Positions 38,494-48,763 of a stretch of 64,000 nt of DNA are shown one piece after another. Positions within the stretch are counted from its first letter, which is position 1; every line of letters starts with the position of its first letter. The stretch is from Nostoc sp. B(2019) (lineage in GTDB: Bacteria > Cyanobacteriota > Cyanobacteriia > Cyanobacteriales > Nostocaceae), in the NCBI RefSeq assembly GCF_010091925.1, contig NZ_WVID01000006.1, positions 242,647 to 306,646 on the forward strand, given 5' to 3'. The notes under the pieces were generated by a model that was not told the origin of the DNA, ran no database searches, and was given only the letters and a program-made list of their open reading frames with translations. The translations under genes were made by a program, and so were the position numbers.

Positions 38494-39509
38494 AATGTTT
38501 TCTAAGGTTTAATTTAGTGAATTAAATGCACAGTAAGGTTTAAGAAATAGGAATTTTAAACGCACAGAGAAATCTGAGCAGGGGCTTCTTCAGTTCCTAA
38601 CTTCCAGCGCCGATGTAAATTTCGGTAGGAACGCGCCCGGAATATAGATAACTCTATAATCTTCTTTGTTCCTGGAGTGTTGCAAAATATCACTTAATCT
38701 ATGTTGTAACATTCCTAACACTAGAACGTAAAGAGCTATTTTTAGCTCAGGTTAACTAAGTACAGCCTTGCGTAAAAATGCGGGGGAAAGTCTGTAGACG
38801 CTTTGATAGAGTTTTTAGCCATTCAATAGCGTTACGAAGTTGTCAAATTATGTACTAATTACATTGGCTAGATCTTAACAACTTTTACATCAGACAGAAT
38901 TGGCTGACTCAATTTCCAAATTTATGAATAAATATAAAAATTAAATAAATAAGCTTAAAAAATTCCCAATTTTCAGAAAAACGATTTCAAAAACTTTAAC
39001 TGATAAAAGCGTCAGTATTGATAGATTCAAGAAAAATATTAGAGATTCTGCCTGTTAATTAAGCTGATTTTTGGCAGGCGATCGCTGATTTAATTTGTCA
39101 TCTATTTAAGAACATGAGGAGTAAGGAAAATTTCTCCTCTTTACTCCTCATCAGCTACTCCTTACACTTGCTTTAAGTAGAACAGTTTACTAGTGCAATA
39201 ATCCTCTAACTAAAGACGCACATTATTGTTAAATAATTGAGTCTATCTCTAGACATAAGTACATAGGTACAAAAGTTTCACAGTATACATATTTTTGATT
39301 ATTGCTAGTTGTTGGTCAAAATTAATTAGATATCTTATGGAAGCTCAGTTTATAAGAGATTGGGCAAGGAAAAAAGATAAAATTCATCTCCTTGCTCCCT
39401 TTAGCTTTCCTTTTGTCTAAATTCTGCAAGCGGTATATGTGGCAAGCTTGTTGCAGTCATAATTAAGTAGTGCTTTTACCTGCATAAGCACATCTCAACA
39501 TACACTAAT
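38494..39509. other. One-kilobase spacer, no gene seen; contains a hairpin
   Basis: There is no convincing reading frame on either strand. At 39114-39151 there is an 11-bp perfect inverted repeat (ATGAGGAGTAA / TTACTCCTCAT) with a 16-base loop. The remaining sequence is AT-rich. Confidence 0.5.
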
Positions 39510-40274
39510 TTACTTAGCATTAGCCAATATGCTTTCAATATCTGATAGCTGCACCACTCCTGAGTAACCAGGACTATTCATTATCAAGAAAGGTGTACCA
39601 GAAACCCCTAATTTCTCAGCTAGCTGGATATCTTTTTCAATGGCGGGAGTAGCAAGAGTGCGATCGCGTTCAAATTTTGTTAAATCTAGATCAAGATTTT
39701 TGGCAATATCTAAATACAACGCCTCACCCAGTTGCTTTTGATTAGCAAACAAGGCATCATGATATTCCCAGAATTTACCTTGCTGATTTGCCGCCCAAGC
39801 TGCTGTCGCAGATGGCAATGCATTACTATGAATTACAGTCAAAGGTAAATTCTTGTAAATTAATTTTACATCATCCTGATGTGCTAACAACTGTTTTAGA
39901 GTTTTATTTGCTTCAGCACAGTAAGGACATTGAAAGTCTGAGAATTCTACCAGCACAGTTTTTGATTGAGTCGGCCCTGTGGTGGGGGACTCACCAATCA
40001 CTGCTTGAGGATTTGTTTTTAAATCCTGTAAAAATGCTTGCTGTACTTGCTTTATTTTCTGTTGTTGTTGTTGCTGGTATGCTTGAACAGATTCAATAAG
40101 TACGTCTGGATGTTCGCGGATAATTTGTAACACCTGCTCCTCCAATTGCGGAGTGATGCGGCTAGCGGCTTGTGCAGGAAATGACAAGCTTAGAACCAAA
40201 CATAGTAGACCTATTCCTACCCAGGTACGTAGATACTGAAGTAGTTGTTCAGGCCAATAGAAAAGTTTACTCAT
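39510..40274 (-). CDS. DsbA-like thioredoxin-fold protein, exported
   Basis: The ~254-residue protein (start at ATG 40274, MSKLFYWPEQLLQ) has a signal anchor or signal peptide ending near FPAQAAS, a helical stretch rich in Gln (YQQQQQQKIKQVQQAFLQDL) and a DsbA/DsbG-type thioredoxin domain. The active site is SDFQCPYCAE, helices follow, and the cis-Pro loop is GVSGTPFLIM. This is a disulfide oxidoreductase of the lumen/periplasm, of the family fused to or partnered with VKOR in cyanobacteria. A GTG further upstream would add nine unconserved residues. No VKOR gene is adjacent. Confidence 0.9.
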   Translation of the reverse strand: MSKLFYWPEQLLQYLRTWVGIGLLCLVLSLSFPAQAASRITPQLEEQVLQIIREHPDVLIESVQAYQQQQQQKIKQVQQAFLQDLKTNPQAVIGESPTTGPTQSKTVLVEFSDFQCPYCAEANKTLKQLLAHQDDVKLIYKNLPLTVIHSNALPSATAAWAANQQGKFWEYHDALFANQKQLGEALYLDIAKNLDLDLTKFERDRTLATPAIEKDIQLAEKLGVSGTPFLIMNSPGYSGVVQLSDIESILANAK

Positions 40275-40375
40275 ACATAACTCTTGAGAAATCAATATCA
40301 CCTAGCCATGATACTGGGATTATCGATGGGAGGATAGGCGATCGCAACTAAGTAGCTAGGCGTAAATTAAAGTTT

Positions 40376-40460
40376 GTAGTAAGGACTTTAGTCCTGATAA
40401 TCATTATTTTGAGCGATGAATCGCTCTCTTCGAGACGCTACGCGAACACTACGAACTAGG
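40376..40460. repeat. Small palindromic repeats between dsbA-like and dnaE genes
   Basis: AGGACTTTAGTCCT (40382-40395), GAGCGATGAATCGCTC (40412-40427) and CGAGACGCTACGCGAAC (40431-40447) follow each other. All three look like members of the dispersed palindromic repeats seen elsewhere in the window. Confidence 0.6.
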
Positions 40461-40504
40461 ATTTTATTTTATGTTTAATTATACCTGCTACTTAATGACT
40501 GCGC

Positions 40505-43135
40505 TTATTCTGGCAAACCCTGAACTCGCAACAAATCTAATTCCCGTTCAAATATTTCATCAATCGGCAACATTTGCCCATCGGTGGTCATAAATTTATG
40601 GTCTTTGGTTGCTCGAATCACTGAACCATCTTCCAAGCAATACTCGAATACTTCTTGTTGCCCACGATTATGCCATTGTGCTACAGGTTGCGTATAAACA
40701 TTCCCATTACTATCAACACTGTACACTGTGCATTCAATGCCTTTTTCTACAATTTTCCCAATGGGAATAAAGCCATATTCTACAGTCAATACTTCCGTGT
40801 CATAGCTTAAGCAATATTCAGCAAACTTCAACATTTGCTCGAATAATTCATCGGCAACTTTTTTCTGCACGCCATTTTTAGCAGCGCCATCCACGAATTT
40901 TTCTCGCTGCTTTTGCATCTCGGAAACTTTCTTCTTACCCATCGCCCGACGCAGCAAGTCAGCTTGTCCTAGGGAATATCCAGCCATATCCTGAGCAATT
41001 TTCATGATTTGCTCTTGATAGACCATAATCCCATAAGTTTCATCTAATATTGGTTCTAGAATAGTATGTTGATAATCAATCTTTTCTCGACCGTGTTTGC
41101 GGTTAATAAATTTCGGAATCAGTCCCGCATCTAATGGCCCTGGTCGATAAAGTGCCAAAATTGAAGAAATATCTTCTATATTTGAAGGCTTCAAATCACG
41201 CACTATCTGACGCATCCCTGAAGATTCTAATTGAAATATTCCTTCTAATTCTCCTGCTTCTAATAGTGCATAAGCTTGCTGTACATCTTTTGGTAGGGTA
41301 CTATGTTCACCTTTTGCTAATATCTTTTGTGCTTTTCTTTCCTGATGAGTAATTTCATCAGGGTCAACAGAATATCCTCTAGTTTCTTGAATTAAATCAA
41401 TGGTTTTTTGAATCAGCGTTAAGTTACGCAAACCCAGAAAATCCATTTTTAGCAAACCCATTGATTCTAAGTCTTCCATGAAATATTGGGTAATCACGGA
41501 ACCGTCATTATTTCGCTGGAGTGGTACAATTTCATCAAGCGGATCGGCAGAAATTACTACACCTGCTGCATGAACACCAAAAGTTTTGTTAGTTCCTTCA
41601 ATTCGCATTGCCATATCAAGCCAATGGCGAACTTTTGGGTCATGATCATATTTTTCTTTAAACTCTGGTTCTGGAGTTTCGTTAGAAATCATCACCTTGA
41701 GTTTAGTTGGTTTTCCCCGCACCACAGGAATTAATTTCGCCATTTTGTCGGCTTCGCCGTAGGGAATATTCAATACTCTGGCGACATCTTTTAAGACAGC
41801 TTTAGAAGTTAGGCGGTTAAAGGTAATAATTTGAGCGACTCTATCTGCACCGTATTTTTCAGTTACGTAGTCAATAACTTTATCCCGTTGTTCAATACAA
41901 AAATCCGTGTCAATATCAGGCATGGATTTGCGTTCTGGATTCAAAAAGCGCTCAAATAGTAGCCCATGATGTACAGGGTCAATGTTAGTAATTCGCATCG
42001 AGTATGCAACTAACGAACCAGCTGCCGAACCCCGACCGGGGCCCACAGGAATATTATTATCTCTGGCAAATTTGATGTAGTCCCACACTACTAAAAAGTA
42101 TTTGGAAAAACCCATCTGTTGAATCATTTTCAATTCGTATTCCAATCTTTCTCTATAGATGGAATCGACTTCAGTGCGGGATTTACGATTTAATCTTTCT
42201 AAAAGTCCGCTCCATGCAACATCCTCGGCGTAAGTGTCAGCGGTATGACCAGAGGGAATCGGGGGTGTAGGAATTTGAGGCTCACCCATAATATGGTAAG
42301 GCTCAACTTTATCGGCAACTTCTTCAGTTGTGGCTACCGCTTCGGCAATAACATCATCCGGCAAATGGTCACGAAATAGCTGCTGCATCTCTTCACCAGA
42401 TTTGAGATACTCTGTACCGCTATAACGCATCCGTTTATCTTCAACAATTAGCTTGCCAGTTTGAATACATAGCAAAGCATCGTGTGCTTCAACGTCAAAA
42501 CAAGAAATAAAATGTGAATCATTGGTAGCAACAATTTTAATATTTAGTTCCCGCGCAATTTTGACAATTTCAACGTTAACAATCCGGTCTTCTTGAGAGC
42601 CGTGGTCTTGAATTTCTAGATAATAATCATCACCAAATACATCTTTATACCATTGGGCAACTTTCCGAGCTGCATCTGGTCTACCACTAAGAATTGCTTG
42701 GGGAACTTCCCCACCTAAACAAGCGCTGGTGACAATCAAGCCTTCATGATATTCTTTTAATAATTCTTTATTAACGCAAGGGCGAGAAAAAATTCCTTTA
42801 CCCTGCACACCCTTGAGGTGAGAAATTGTGGTTAATTTGACTAAATTTTTGTACCCTTTAGTATTTTTAGCTAAAACGACTTGATGATATTTAGGACGGC
42901 GTTCTTGTTTTTCAATATCGCCGTTGATTATATACATTTCGTTGCCAAGAATTGGCTTAATATTTTGACTACGGCAGATTTTGATCAGTTCGATCGCCCC
43001 GTACATGACACCATGATCGGTAAGGGCGATCGCTTTCATCCCTAGTGCGATCGCTCGATCCACTAACTCTGGTAGCTGACTTGCCCCATCGAGCAGACTG
43101 TAGTCACTGTGAATATGTAAAGGGACAAAGGACAT
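40505..43135 (-). CDS. dnaE: DNA polymerase III alpha subunit, N-terminal half with N-intein (split DnaE)
   Basis: The extein (~774 residues) has the PHP domain ([19 protein letters not shown]) and the polymerase core ([65 protein letters not shown]). It ends LKFAEY and is followed by a 102-residue N-intein and a stop. The C-terminal half of DnaE with the C-intein must be encoded elsewhere and joined by protein trans-splicing, as in other cyanobacteria. The start is the ATG at 43135 ([15 protein letters not shown]); a longer frame upstream is unconserved. Neighbours are unrelated. Confidence 0.97.
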   Translation of the reverse strand: MSFVPLHIHSDYSLLDGASQLPELVDRAIALGMKAIALTDHGVMYGAIELIKICRSQNIKPILGNEMYIINGDIEKQERRPKYHQVVLAKNTKGYKNLVKLTTISHLKGVQGKGIFSRPCVNKELLKEYHEGLIVTSACLGGEVPQAILSGRPDAARKVAQWYKDVFGDDYYLEIQDHGSQEDRIVNVEIVKIARELNIKIVATNDSHFISCFDVEAHDALLCIQTGKLIVEDKRMRYSGTEYLKSGEEMQQLFRDHLPDDVIAEAVATTEEVADKVEPYHIMGEPQIPTPPIPSGHTADTYAEDVAWSGLLERLNRKSRTEVDSIYRERLEYELKMIQQMGFSKYFLVVWDYIKFARDNNIPVGPGRGSAAGSLVAYSMRITNIDPVHHGLLFERFLNPERKSMPDIDTDFCIEQRDKVIDYVTEKYGADRVAQIITFNRLTSKAVLKDVARVLNIPYGEADKMAKLIPVVRGKPTKLKVMISNETPEPEFKEKYDHDPKVRHWLDMAMRIEGTNKTFGVHAAGVVISADPLDEIVPLQRNNDGSVITQYFMEDLESMGLLKMDFLGLRNLTLIQKTIDLIQETRGYSVDPDEITHQERKAQKILAKGEHSTLPKDVQQAYALLEAGELEGIFQLESSGMRQIVRDLKPSNIEDISSILALYRPGPLDAGLIPKFINRKHGREKIDYQHTILEPILDETYGIMVYQEQIMKIAQDMAGYSLGQADLLRRAMGKKKVSEMQKQREKFVDGAAKNGVQKKVADELFEQMLKFAEYCLSYDTEVLTVEYGFIPIGKIVEKGIECTVYSVDSNGNVYTQPVAQWHNRGQQEVFEYCLEDGSVIRATKDHKFMTTDGQMLPIDEIFERELDLLRVQGLPE
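40508..40813 (-). other. N-terminal fragment of the DnaE split intein
   Basis: The intein starts at Cys1 (codon 40811-40813), reads [20 protein letters not shown], contains the block B motif ATKDHKFM with the TxxH pattern, and ends [13 protein letters not shown] before the stop. Its 102 residues equal the usual DnaE-N length. It is close to the fast-splicing Nostoc DnaE inteins, with differences scattered along the chain. Confidence 0.96.
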
Positions 43136-43301
43136 ATACGTCTCCAACCACAAGCCAATAATTTCTCTAGGAGTATCCCGGTACACACCCCTTCGAGCAG
43201 GATTTTGCAAAGCAACGGGATCTTAGATTAACTTGTTTACGAAATTTTCACTTCCGAAAGTGAAGTTTCAATAGTTACATCAGTTAACCAGCATCTAGAT
43301 A

Positions 43302-44600
43302 ATGAGCCAAACAGAGAGCACTAAAACCACACCTATCCCTTGGTGGCAGCGCATCCCTCTCACGCTACAAATTCTTATCGCCCTAGTGGCTGCTGTCAGC
43401 GTCGGAATTGCCCTTGGTGCAGGAAATCCCAATCCAACCAATGCCACCTTAATTAACAACTTAGCAATTCCTGCTGAATTGGTGCTAAAGGCTCTCCGCG
43501 CCTTGGCTACGCCGCTGATTCTGGTAGCGGTACTGCATACTTTAATGACTACGAATATCCCTGGTACAGCCGGACGACGGCTGGCTGGGTTACTTTTAAC
43601 AAACACAACCGTCGCCATCTTCATAGGACTTTTAGTAGCGAACGTCCTACGTCCAGGAACTTGGGGCAGTGTAACTACCACAAAAATTACAGAAATAACT
43701 GGTCAAAGTCTTGACCCTTGGGGAATACTCAAAGATGCTGTACCGGAAGCTGTCCTTAAGCCTCTAGTTGATAATAATGTCATCCAACTGATTGTTATTG
43801 CTTTAAGCTTTGGTATCGTCCTGCGAGGATTAAAATCCGAACAAATTACTCAAGGAAAAAACGGATACCAGTCAATTGAAAATGTCATCGGGATTTTATT
43901 TGAGACGGTAATCGGCGTCCTTAACTGGGTAATTGCCCTAGTGCCTTTCGCCGTTTTTGGAATTGTTGCTAAAACAGTAGCTAAAGAAGGTTTTGCACCT
44001 TTTCAATCTTTGGCTGCGTTCATCGTGGCGGTGTTGGTAGCGCTGGTATTGCAAGGTTGTTACTATCTCACCAGAGTAAAATTTGGTTCTTGGGTACACC
44101 CGCTAAAATTTCTAAGTGGCGGTTCTGATGCGTTTTTAACGGCTTTCTCGACTTCTTCCTCTGCTGCTGCAATGCCTATAACCTTTGAGGCTTTGCAAAC
44201 AAAAATCGGTTTAAGGGAATCGTCTGCCGCCTTGGGGGCGTTAGTAGGGGCAAATTTCAACAATGATGGTACTGCCCTCTATGAAGCGATGTCTGCGTTA
44301 TATATTTCCCAACTTATTGGGCAACATCTGAGTTTGGGACAGCAGCTAATTGTCGTTCTTACATCAATTTTTGCATCGGTAGGTGCGGCGAATATTCCCA
44401 ATGCTGGACTAGTAACAATGACACTGGTGTTCACTTCTGTTGGCTTACCGACGCAGTATATCGCTTTGCTGGTAACTGTAGACTGGTTTTTAGATCGCTG
44501 CCGCACTGCAATTAATGTAATGGGAGATATGACTGTTAGTGCTTTACTTGATGGCAAAAAGCCACGTTCTGTGGACGAGGCAGAATTTACCAGCTTTTAA
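43302..44600 (+). CDS. Dicarboxylate/amino acid:cation symporter (DAACS family)
   Basis: The 432-residue protein has about eight hydrophobic helices plus re-entrant loops. Family motifs are visible: the Ser-rich loop TAFSTSSSAAAMPITFEAL (hairpin 1), GANFNNDGTALYEAM (TM7) and ANIPNAGLVTMTLVFTSVGLP (hairpin 2), then DWFLDRCRTAINVMGD with the Asp/Arg substrate site. It imports glutamate, aspartate or C4-dicarboxylates with Na+ or H+. It is transcribed away from dnaE; the 166-base gap should hold both promoters. Confidence 0.92.
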   Translation: MSQTESTKTTPIPWWQRIPLTLQILIALVAAVSVGIALGAGNPNPTNATLINNLAIPAELVLKALRALATPLILVAVLHTLMTTNIPGTAGRRLAGLLLTNTTVAIFIGLLVANVLRPGTWGSVTTTKITEITGQSLDPWGILKDAVPEAVLKPLVDNNVIQLIVIALSFGIVLRGLKSEQITQGKNGYQSIENVIGILFETVIGVLNWVIALVPFAVFGIVAKTVAKEGFAPFQSLAAFIVAVLVALVLQGCYYLTRVKFGSWVHPLKFLSGGSDAFLTAFSTSSSAAAMPITFEALQTKIGLRESSAALGALVGANFNNDGTALYEAMSALYISQLIGQHLSLGQQLIVVLTSIFASVGAANIPNAGLVTMTLVFTSVGLPTQYIALLVTVDWFLDRCRTAINVMGDMTVSALLDGKKPRSVDEAEFTSF

Positions 44601-44626
44601 GTTCAGTGCAGCAGTTTTTCAAGTAT

Positions 44627-44806
44627 CTAATGCTGTTGAGGCCCTTTAGCGTCACATTCTTTAAACCAGCAGCGTTCTAGAAGTTGAAGTCGCCACATAG
44701 ATGCGAAGCGATGAGGATTCAATATCAATTTAGCATCATGACTAAATAATGGCTGGTTAAGATACTGCCAAAGAGGAAATTTAATCTTGGTGTGTTTTGG
44801 AGCCAT
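44627..44806 (-). CDS. Possible small protein, 59 residues
   Basis: An ATG at 44806 opens a frame MAPKHTKIKFPLWQYLNQPL ending ...CDAKGPQQH. It is basic, with Trp and Cys residues in a non-repetitive order, and looks more protein-like than most shadow frames. No clear ribosome site precedes it and it is not a family I know. It sits in a 574-base spacer and is convergent with the symporter gene. Confidence 0.3.
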   Translation of the reverse strand: MAPKHTKIKFPLWQYLNQPLFSHDAKLILNPHRFASMWRLQLLERCWFKECDAKGPQQH

Positions 44807-44939
44807 AAGAACAACAAATAGTATAAAAGCGTTGTGGCAGTAATTGGCATTTATTATAAAAGAACTGCCATATACTGTTTTTCTAGTTAAAGATTACACC
44901 GCAGTTTTATAATTGTCCTTGTGGCAATTGCGGAAAATT

Positions 44940-45174
44940 TTGAATTTTATTGAAGTCGGGAAAACCTTTCGCTAGTCGCCTGATTCGGAACAACGTCGCT
45001 TGCTTCAACGGAGGAAGCCTTTTGGATGAAACTTGTGACGCTTATTCACCCCAGGCGTATCCTTGAAGCAAGCTAAGTTTAGCGTGCCGAGGCAGGAATC
45101 GCAACCGCTACGCTATCGACTTTGGCGTTCTCCGTAAGGGAAGCTACACATGGTGTAGCGTGACGTAGAGACCC
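44940..45174. repeat. Dispersed-repeat block in the spacer
   Basis: GC-rich sequence with CTTGCTTCAACGGAGGAAGC, TATCCTTGAAGCAAGCTAAG and TGGTGTAGCGTGACGTAGAG. Inverted partial matches (GCTTGCTTCAA / TTGAAGCAAGC) suggest nested palindromic repeats. No gene is seen. Confidence 0.5.
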
Positions 45175-46263
45175 TCAAGAGCTTCGGCGTTGCTTCATAA
45201 TATTAATAATATGGACTCCTATATCTACACCTTTCATATAGCAACTCATGTATGATAACAGCGAGTAGATAAATACAATGATGCCCAGCATCTCTAGCAC
45301 CTCTTCCACAGTCGTTATGAGGGTGTAGATCATATCATTTTCTGTGTAGTAATCTGCATAATATCCACCCACTAATTCAGTACCAATTGCACCTGCTACA
45401 TAAATTGTCCCAGCAATGAAAAATAAGTGTCGTGTCTTTGCAGGAAGAGTAGCGAGAAATCGCGCAAACATCAATAAAAATATAAGGACGAAGATAGCAC
45501 CAGGAATCACCCAAGCGTAATAAAGCAACCCACTGGTATTAAATGTATTTCGCACTGGCTTTATGAGTTTTTCATGAAGACTGATGAATTCGTCTAAGGA
45601 CAAACCAGCAAAGACTATTGATAATCCTCTCCACGACCAAAAATTGCTATTCCTAGCTAACTTCTGAGCTTGGGCGATAATCACCAGCAGAATAGAACAA
45701 AATAGTAAGGCTGCCGTAGAATACAGGGAAGGAATATTTCCTTCGGTGTTAAGGTCGAATGTATATCTAAAGCTATCCCTCCCCTCGAAGTCAGGCAGAT
45801 AGTGTACATTGAAATTCGCCAAAAGGCTGACAAGAACTAGGCATATTACCACGCCAAGCAAGAATTTAAGGGTTCTGTTGGCAGAAAGATACATTTCTAA
45901 CTTATGCGATGACTGCAACGCTGCGATCGCATCTTCTGGCTTGATGGTATTTGTTGGCTCGACTCTACGTATATATTTGCTATTGCTAGTATCTGAACAA
46001 GACAGTTGTTTTAGGATTTTTTGTCGCTCTGGCAATACAATGTTGTCCATGAAATACTCAATGGTTTGCTGCTTAACTAAACCATGCATTGCTAGAATTT
46101 CTCCTAACTGCTTTCCACTCAACTTTTGTGCCGTGAGCGCTGTGTCTAATGCCTCTGGGGTAATCAATTCAGCTTCAACTAAGTACGTCCCAAGTGGCTT
46201 AAGCTGAAATTCTTGTTCCTCTATTTTGTTAATCAATAGTATCTCCTTATTGTCAATGGTCAT
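45175..46263 (-). CDS. Membrane protein with an N-terminal GspE-N/MshEN-like domain
   Basis: The 362-residue protein has residues ~20-80 (LGTYLVEAELITPEALDTAL..QKLSGKQLGEILAMHGLVKQQTIEYFM) matching the helical GspE-N fold, which in related proteins binds c-di-GMP or mediates assembly. A soluble linker follows. Then come about six transmembrane helices (~130-345) with FAGLSLDEFISLHEKLIKPVRN and TVEEVLEMLGIIVFIYSLL. The membrane part is not a family I can name; acidic and His residues in the helices are noticeable. It looks like a stand-alone gene flanked by long spacers. Confidence 0.7.
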   Translation of the reverse strand: MTIDNKEILLINKIEEQEFQLKPLGTYLVEAELITPEALDTALTAQKLSGKQLGEILAMHGLVKQQTIEYFMDNIVLPERQKILKQLSCSDTSNSKYIRRVEPTNTIKPEDAIAALQSSHKLEMYLSANRTLKFLLGVVICLVLVSLLANFNVHYLPDFEGRDSFRYTFDLNTEGNIPSLYSTAALLFCSILLVIIAQAQKLARNSNFWSWRGLSIVFAGLSLDEFISLHEKLIKPVRNTFNTSGLLYYAWVIPGAIFVLIFLLMFARFLATLPAKTRHLFFIAGTIYVAGAIGTELVGGYYADYYTENDMIYTLITTVEEVLEMLGIIVFIYSLLSYMSCYMKGVDIGVHIINIMKQRRSS

Positions 46264-46858
46264 ATAGCAATCTATTTATTGCCATTTAAGGTTATGTAAT
46301 GATGATAATCACTGGCTAATCTTGAGTTTTAATGTTTTAATAACCTCTAATTAACTATATTTTGGTTTTGCCAAAAAATTGACGAACTCAGTATAAAGCT
46401 TCCGTAAAGTTTATGTAAATATACTGTATAATTTATTAAAGATATAACTAATAAAAGTGAACTTACGCAGGAGTTGGTAAACCTCATCTCTGATCAGCAA
46501 AACTGGCTAATACTTCAAAACCTTGTTGTTGCCAAAAAAATAAATCCACCCATACATCAGAGTGAAGGGTGGAACATACTAAAATAGATTGCTGCATTGC
46601 TACTTTAGACAGGCTCACGCCAACCTCAAGCAGTCACCACAGCAATTGTTGATTGTGTGCAATACATTCTTGCTTAAGATTTAGAAGTCAGAATTCAGAG
46701 AGAACTCTATATTCTGTCTCCTGAGCAAAAAAGGGAACTGGTGAGCCAATGCATTATTTCGACGCGCAGTGGGACAAATACTGCGTCCTTATGCAAGCCA
46801 CCAGATTTATCAGTGGAGTTGTCCCAATCTCGCGCTTTGCGCTTTAACTCTTTTGAGT
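46264..46858. other. Spacer with no recognised gene
   Basis: There is no convincing reading frame. It holds a minus-strand terminator (46534-46572) about 290 bases beyond the flavodiiron stop codon, and an inverted GGGACAA / TTGTCCC pair (about 46770 and 46827). A long 3' untranslated region or a small RNA of the flavodiiron operon could fill this space. Confidence 0.45.
46534..46572 (-). terminator. Terminator-like hairpin with T-tract
   Basis: Read on the minus strand, CCACCC and GGGTGG (46567-46572 and 46546-46551) form a stem with a 15-base loop, followed by ATTTATTTTTTT. It is the first good terminator downstream of the flavodiiron gene. Confidence 0.5.
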
Positions 46859-48571
46859 TTAGTAATGCGTGCCTGTTTTACGATGGTTGATAGCAGTAAC
46901 AGCATCAGGCTTGAGTAATTTACCATCATCCACAGTTGCATACACAACCCAGTGATCGCCACATTCCAGGCGTTGGCTGACTGAACATTCTAGATAAGCT
47001 AAAGCGTCGTTGAGGACTGTACAGCCGTTATCTGCAACTCCTGTTTTAAAATTTGCAAATCGGTCTTCTCCAGGTGCAAAAGATTTACGAAAATGCTTTG
47101 TGTAATCTTGATGATTGCCTTCAGGTAGGATATTCAGGGCAAACTTACCACCGGGATACATCAGGGATTCGATCGCGCGTTCTTTAGCAATAGCAATGGT
47201 GAGTCCAGGTGGGTTAAAGGTCGCTTGAGAAACCCAAGCGCCTAGCATTCCAGTAGATACTTCTCCTTGCTTAGCTGTAATTACGCAAACGGAACCAACA
47301 ATCCGACCGACAGCTTGTTCTACTGGAGTAGCGGTTTGTTGTGGCACACGCACTTTTTTAGCCTTTTTCAAAGCTTGAGCAAAGTCTGTACCTACTTCTT
47401 CACAAAACTTGAGAGTGACATCATCAGGTTTAAATTTAACTTTCAGGGTGTCAAAGCCAAAGCGATATCCAGCATCGCGGAGTTTACCCTCAATTAAGTC
47501 AAAGGCTTCACCACTCCAGCCGTAGGAACCAAACACCCCAGCAAGTTTGCTGTTGTCACCGCTCGATAGCACAATACCTAAAGCGGTATGAATCGGAGTA
47601 GGTGCATGACCACCGATAGTGGGAGAACCGATGATAAAGCCATCCGACTGTTCTAGGTTAGTGCGGATTTCATCAGGGGTTGCAAATTCGCAGTTGATCG
47701 ATTTTACCGCGACTCCACCTTTGGTCAATCCCAAAGCCATCGCCTGTGCTAAAGTCGCCGTATTACCGTAAGCTGATGCATAAAGTAGGGCGACAGAAAT
47801 CTCGCGATCGCTGTGAGAACGGCTCCATTCTCCATAAGCTTTAGTAAGTTCGATTAAACCGGTGCGTACTAAGGGCCCGTGACCCACACCATACATTCTT
47901 ACCTGCAAATCAGATATTTTCTCTAAAGCTGCTTCCACATGAGGAGCTTGAGGAGCCATCAGGCAGTTAAAGTAGTAATGCTGGTCTTCCTTAAGTGCTT
48001 CCCAATTATCATCAAACGCTTCATCGCCACACAAATGGGTTGCAAATAGCTTATCTGTATAGAGAATTTGGGTTTGCTGATCGTAGGAACAAAGTCCTTC
48101 TGGCCAACGTGGACTGGGAGTGGGGAAGAATTTTAAAACGTGACCCTTGCCTAAATCTAAAGTTTCTTTTCCCCGCATCACCAAGACTTTCAAATCGTGG
48201 TCTAAGAAAGCAGCACGCAAATTTCCAGCACCAGGAAGAGAACAAACAAAAGTTACTTGTGGTGCAAGTTCTAGAATTGCCTTGAGGGTTGCGACTCGGT
48301 TGGGATTAAAATGACCTAGGATTACATAATCCAAACGTCTCAAGTCTAAAGTTTGTCGCAATGCTTCCAAATAAACTTCGGTGAAGCTTTCTGGGGGTGG
48401 GTCAATCAGTGCGGTTTGATCGGCTTCAATTAAATAGCAATTGGAGGTAGTACCTCTTTCAAGTGCATACTCAATTTCAAACCGTAGACGTGACCAACTA
48501 CGTGCTCTGAGAACTTTAGTATTGGTAGCAATTGGTAAAACTTGTACGTCGCGTGGTTTGGAGTCGGTCAT
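46859..48571 (-). CDS. flv1: Diflavin flavodiiron protein, Flv1-like (non-canonical metal ligands)
   Basis: The 570-residue protein has a metallo-beta-lactamase-like domain (~30-255), a flavodoxin domain (~265-405, VALLYASAYGNTATLAQAMALGL) and a flavin-reductase domain (~425-570, GMLGAWVSQATFNPPGLTIAIAKERA). In the metal site the usual H-x-E-x-D-H is replaced by GHFNPNR, as expected for the Flv1 class, which partners Flv3 in reducing O2 to water with electrons from photosystem I. It lies 192 bases after the canonical partner gene on the same strand. Adjacency recalls the heterocyst-specific Flv1B/Flv3B pair rather than the separated A-type genes; this is inference. Confidence 0.88.
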   Translation of the reverse strand: MTDSKPRDVQVLPIATNTKVLRARSWSRLRFEIEYALERGTTSNCYLIEADQTALIDPPPESFTEVYLEALRQTLDLRRLDYVILGHFNPNRVATLKAILELAPQVTFVCSLPGAGNLRAAFLDHDLKVLVMRGKETLDLGKGHVLKFFPTPSPRWPEGLCSYDQQTQILYTDKLFATHLCGDEAFDDNWEALKEDQHYYFNCLMAPQAPHVEAALEKISDLQVRMYGVGHGPLVRTGLIELTKAYGEWSRSHSDREISVALLYASAYGNTATLAQAMALGLTKGGVAVKSINCEFATPDEIRTNLEQSDGFIIGSPTIGGHAPTPIHTALGIVLSSGDNSKLAGVFGSYGWSGEAFDLIEGKLRDAGYRFGFDTLKVKFKPDDVTLKFCEEVGTDFAQALKKAKKVRVPQQTATPVEQAVGRIVGSVCVITAKQGEVSTGMLGAWVSQATFNPPGLTIAIAKERAIESLMYPGGKFALNILPEGNHQDYTKHFRKSFAPGEDRFANFKTGVADNGCTVLNDALAYLECSVSQRLECGDHWVVYATVDDGKLLKPDAVTAINHRKTGTHY

Positions 48572-48649
48572 AGCTGTTTGGTGAAGTTGGGGAAAAATTT
48601 GGAAAAACCAGGCAACTTTTGCCCAGTTTTTAAAGCGCTTAAGGAAGTA

Positions 48650-48752
48650 GTAGGGGGAGTGGAGGAGTGGGAGCAGGGGGCAAAGGGGCAGGGGAGGCAG
48701 GGGAAGAAAAATTACAATTGACTCTTGACTCTTGACTCTTGACCCTTGACTC
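48650..48752. repeat. G-rich tract and TTGACTC heptamer array between the flavodiiron genes
   Basis: A purine-rich AGGGGGAGTGGAGGAGTGGG stretch (about 48653-48709) is followed by five heptamers: TTGACTC at 48718, 48725 and 48732, TTGACCC at 48739, TTGACTC at 48746. The array lies within the flv3-flv1 spacer. Confidence 0.85.
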
Positions 48753-48763
48753 CTTTGCCTTTC

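Noticed and set aside
43295..43681. 128-residue frame antisense to the symporter gene
   Set aside because: A shadow of the symporter coding strand with biased Arg/Ala/Ser content.
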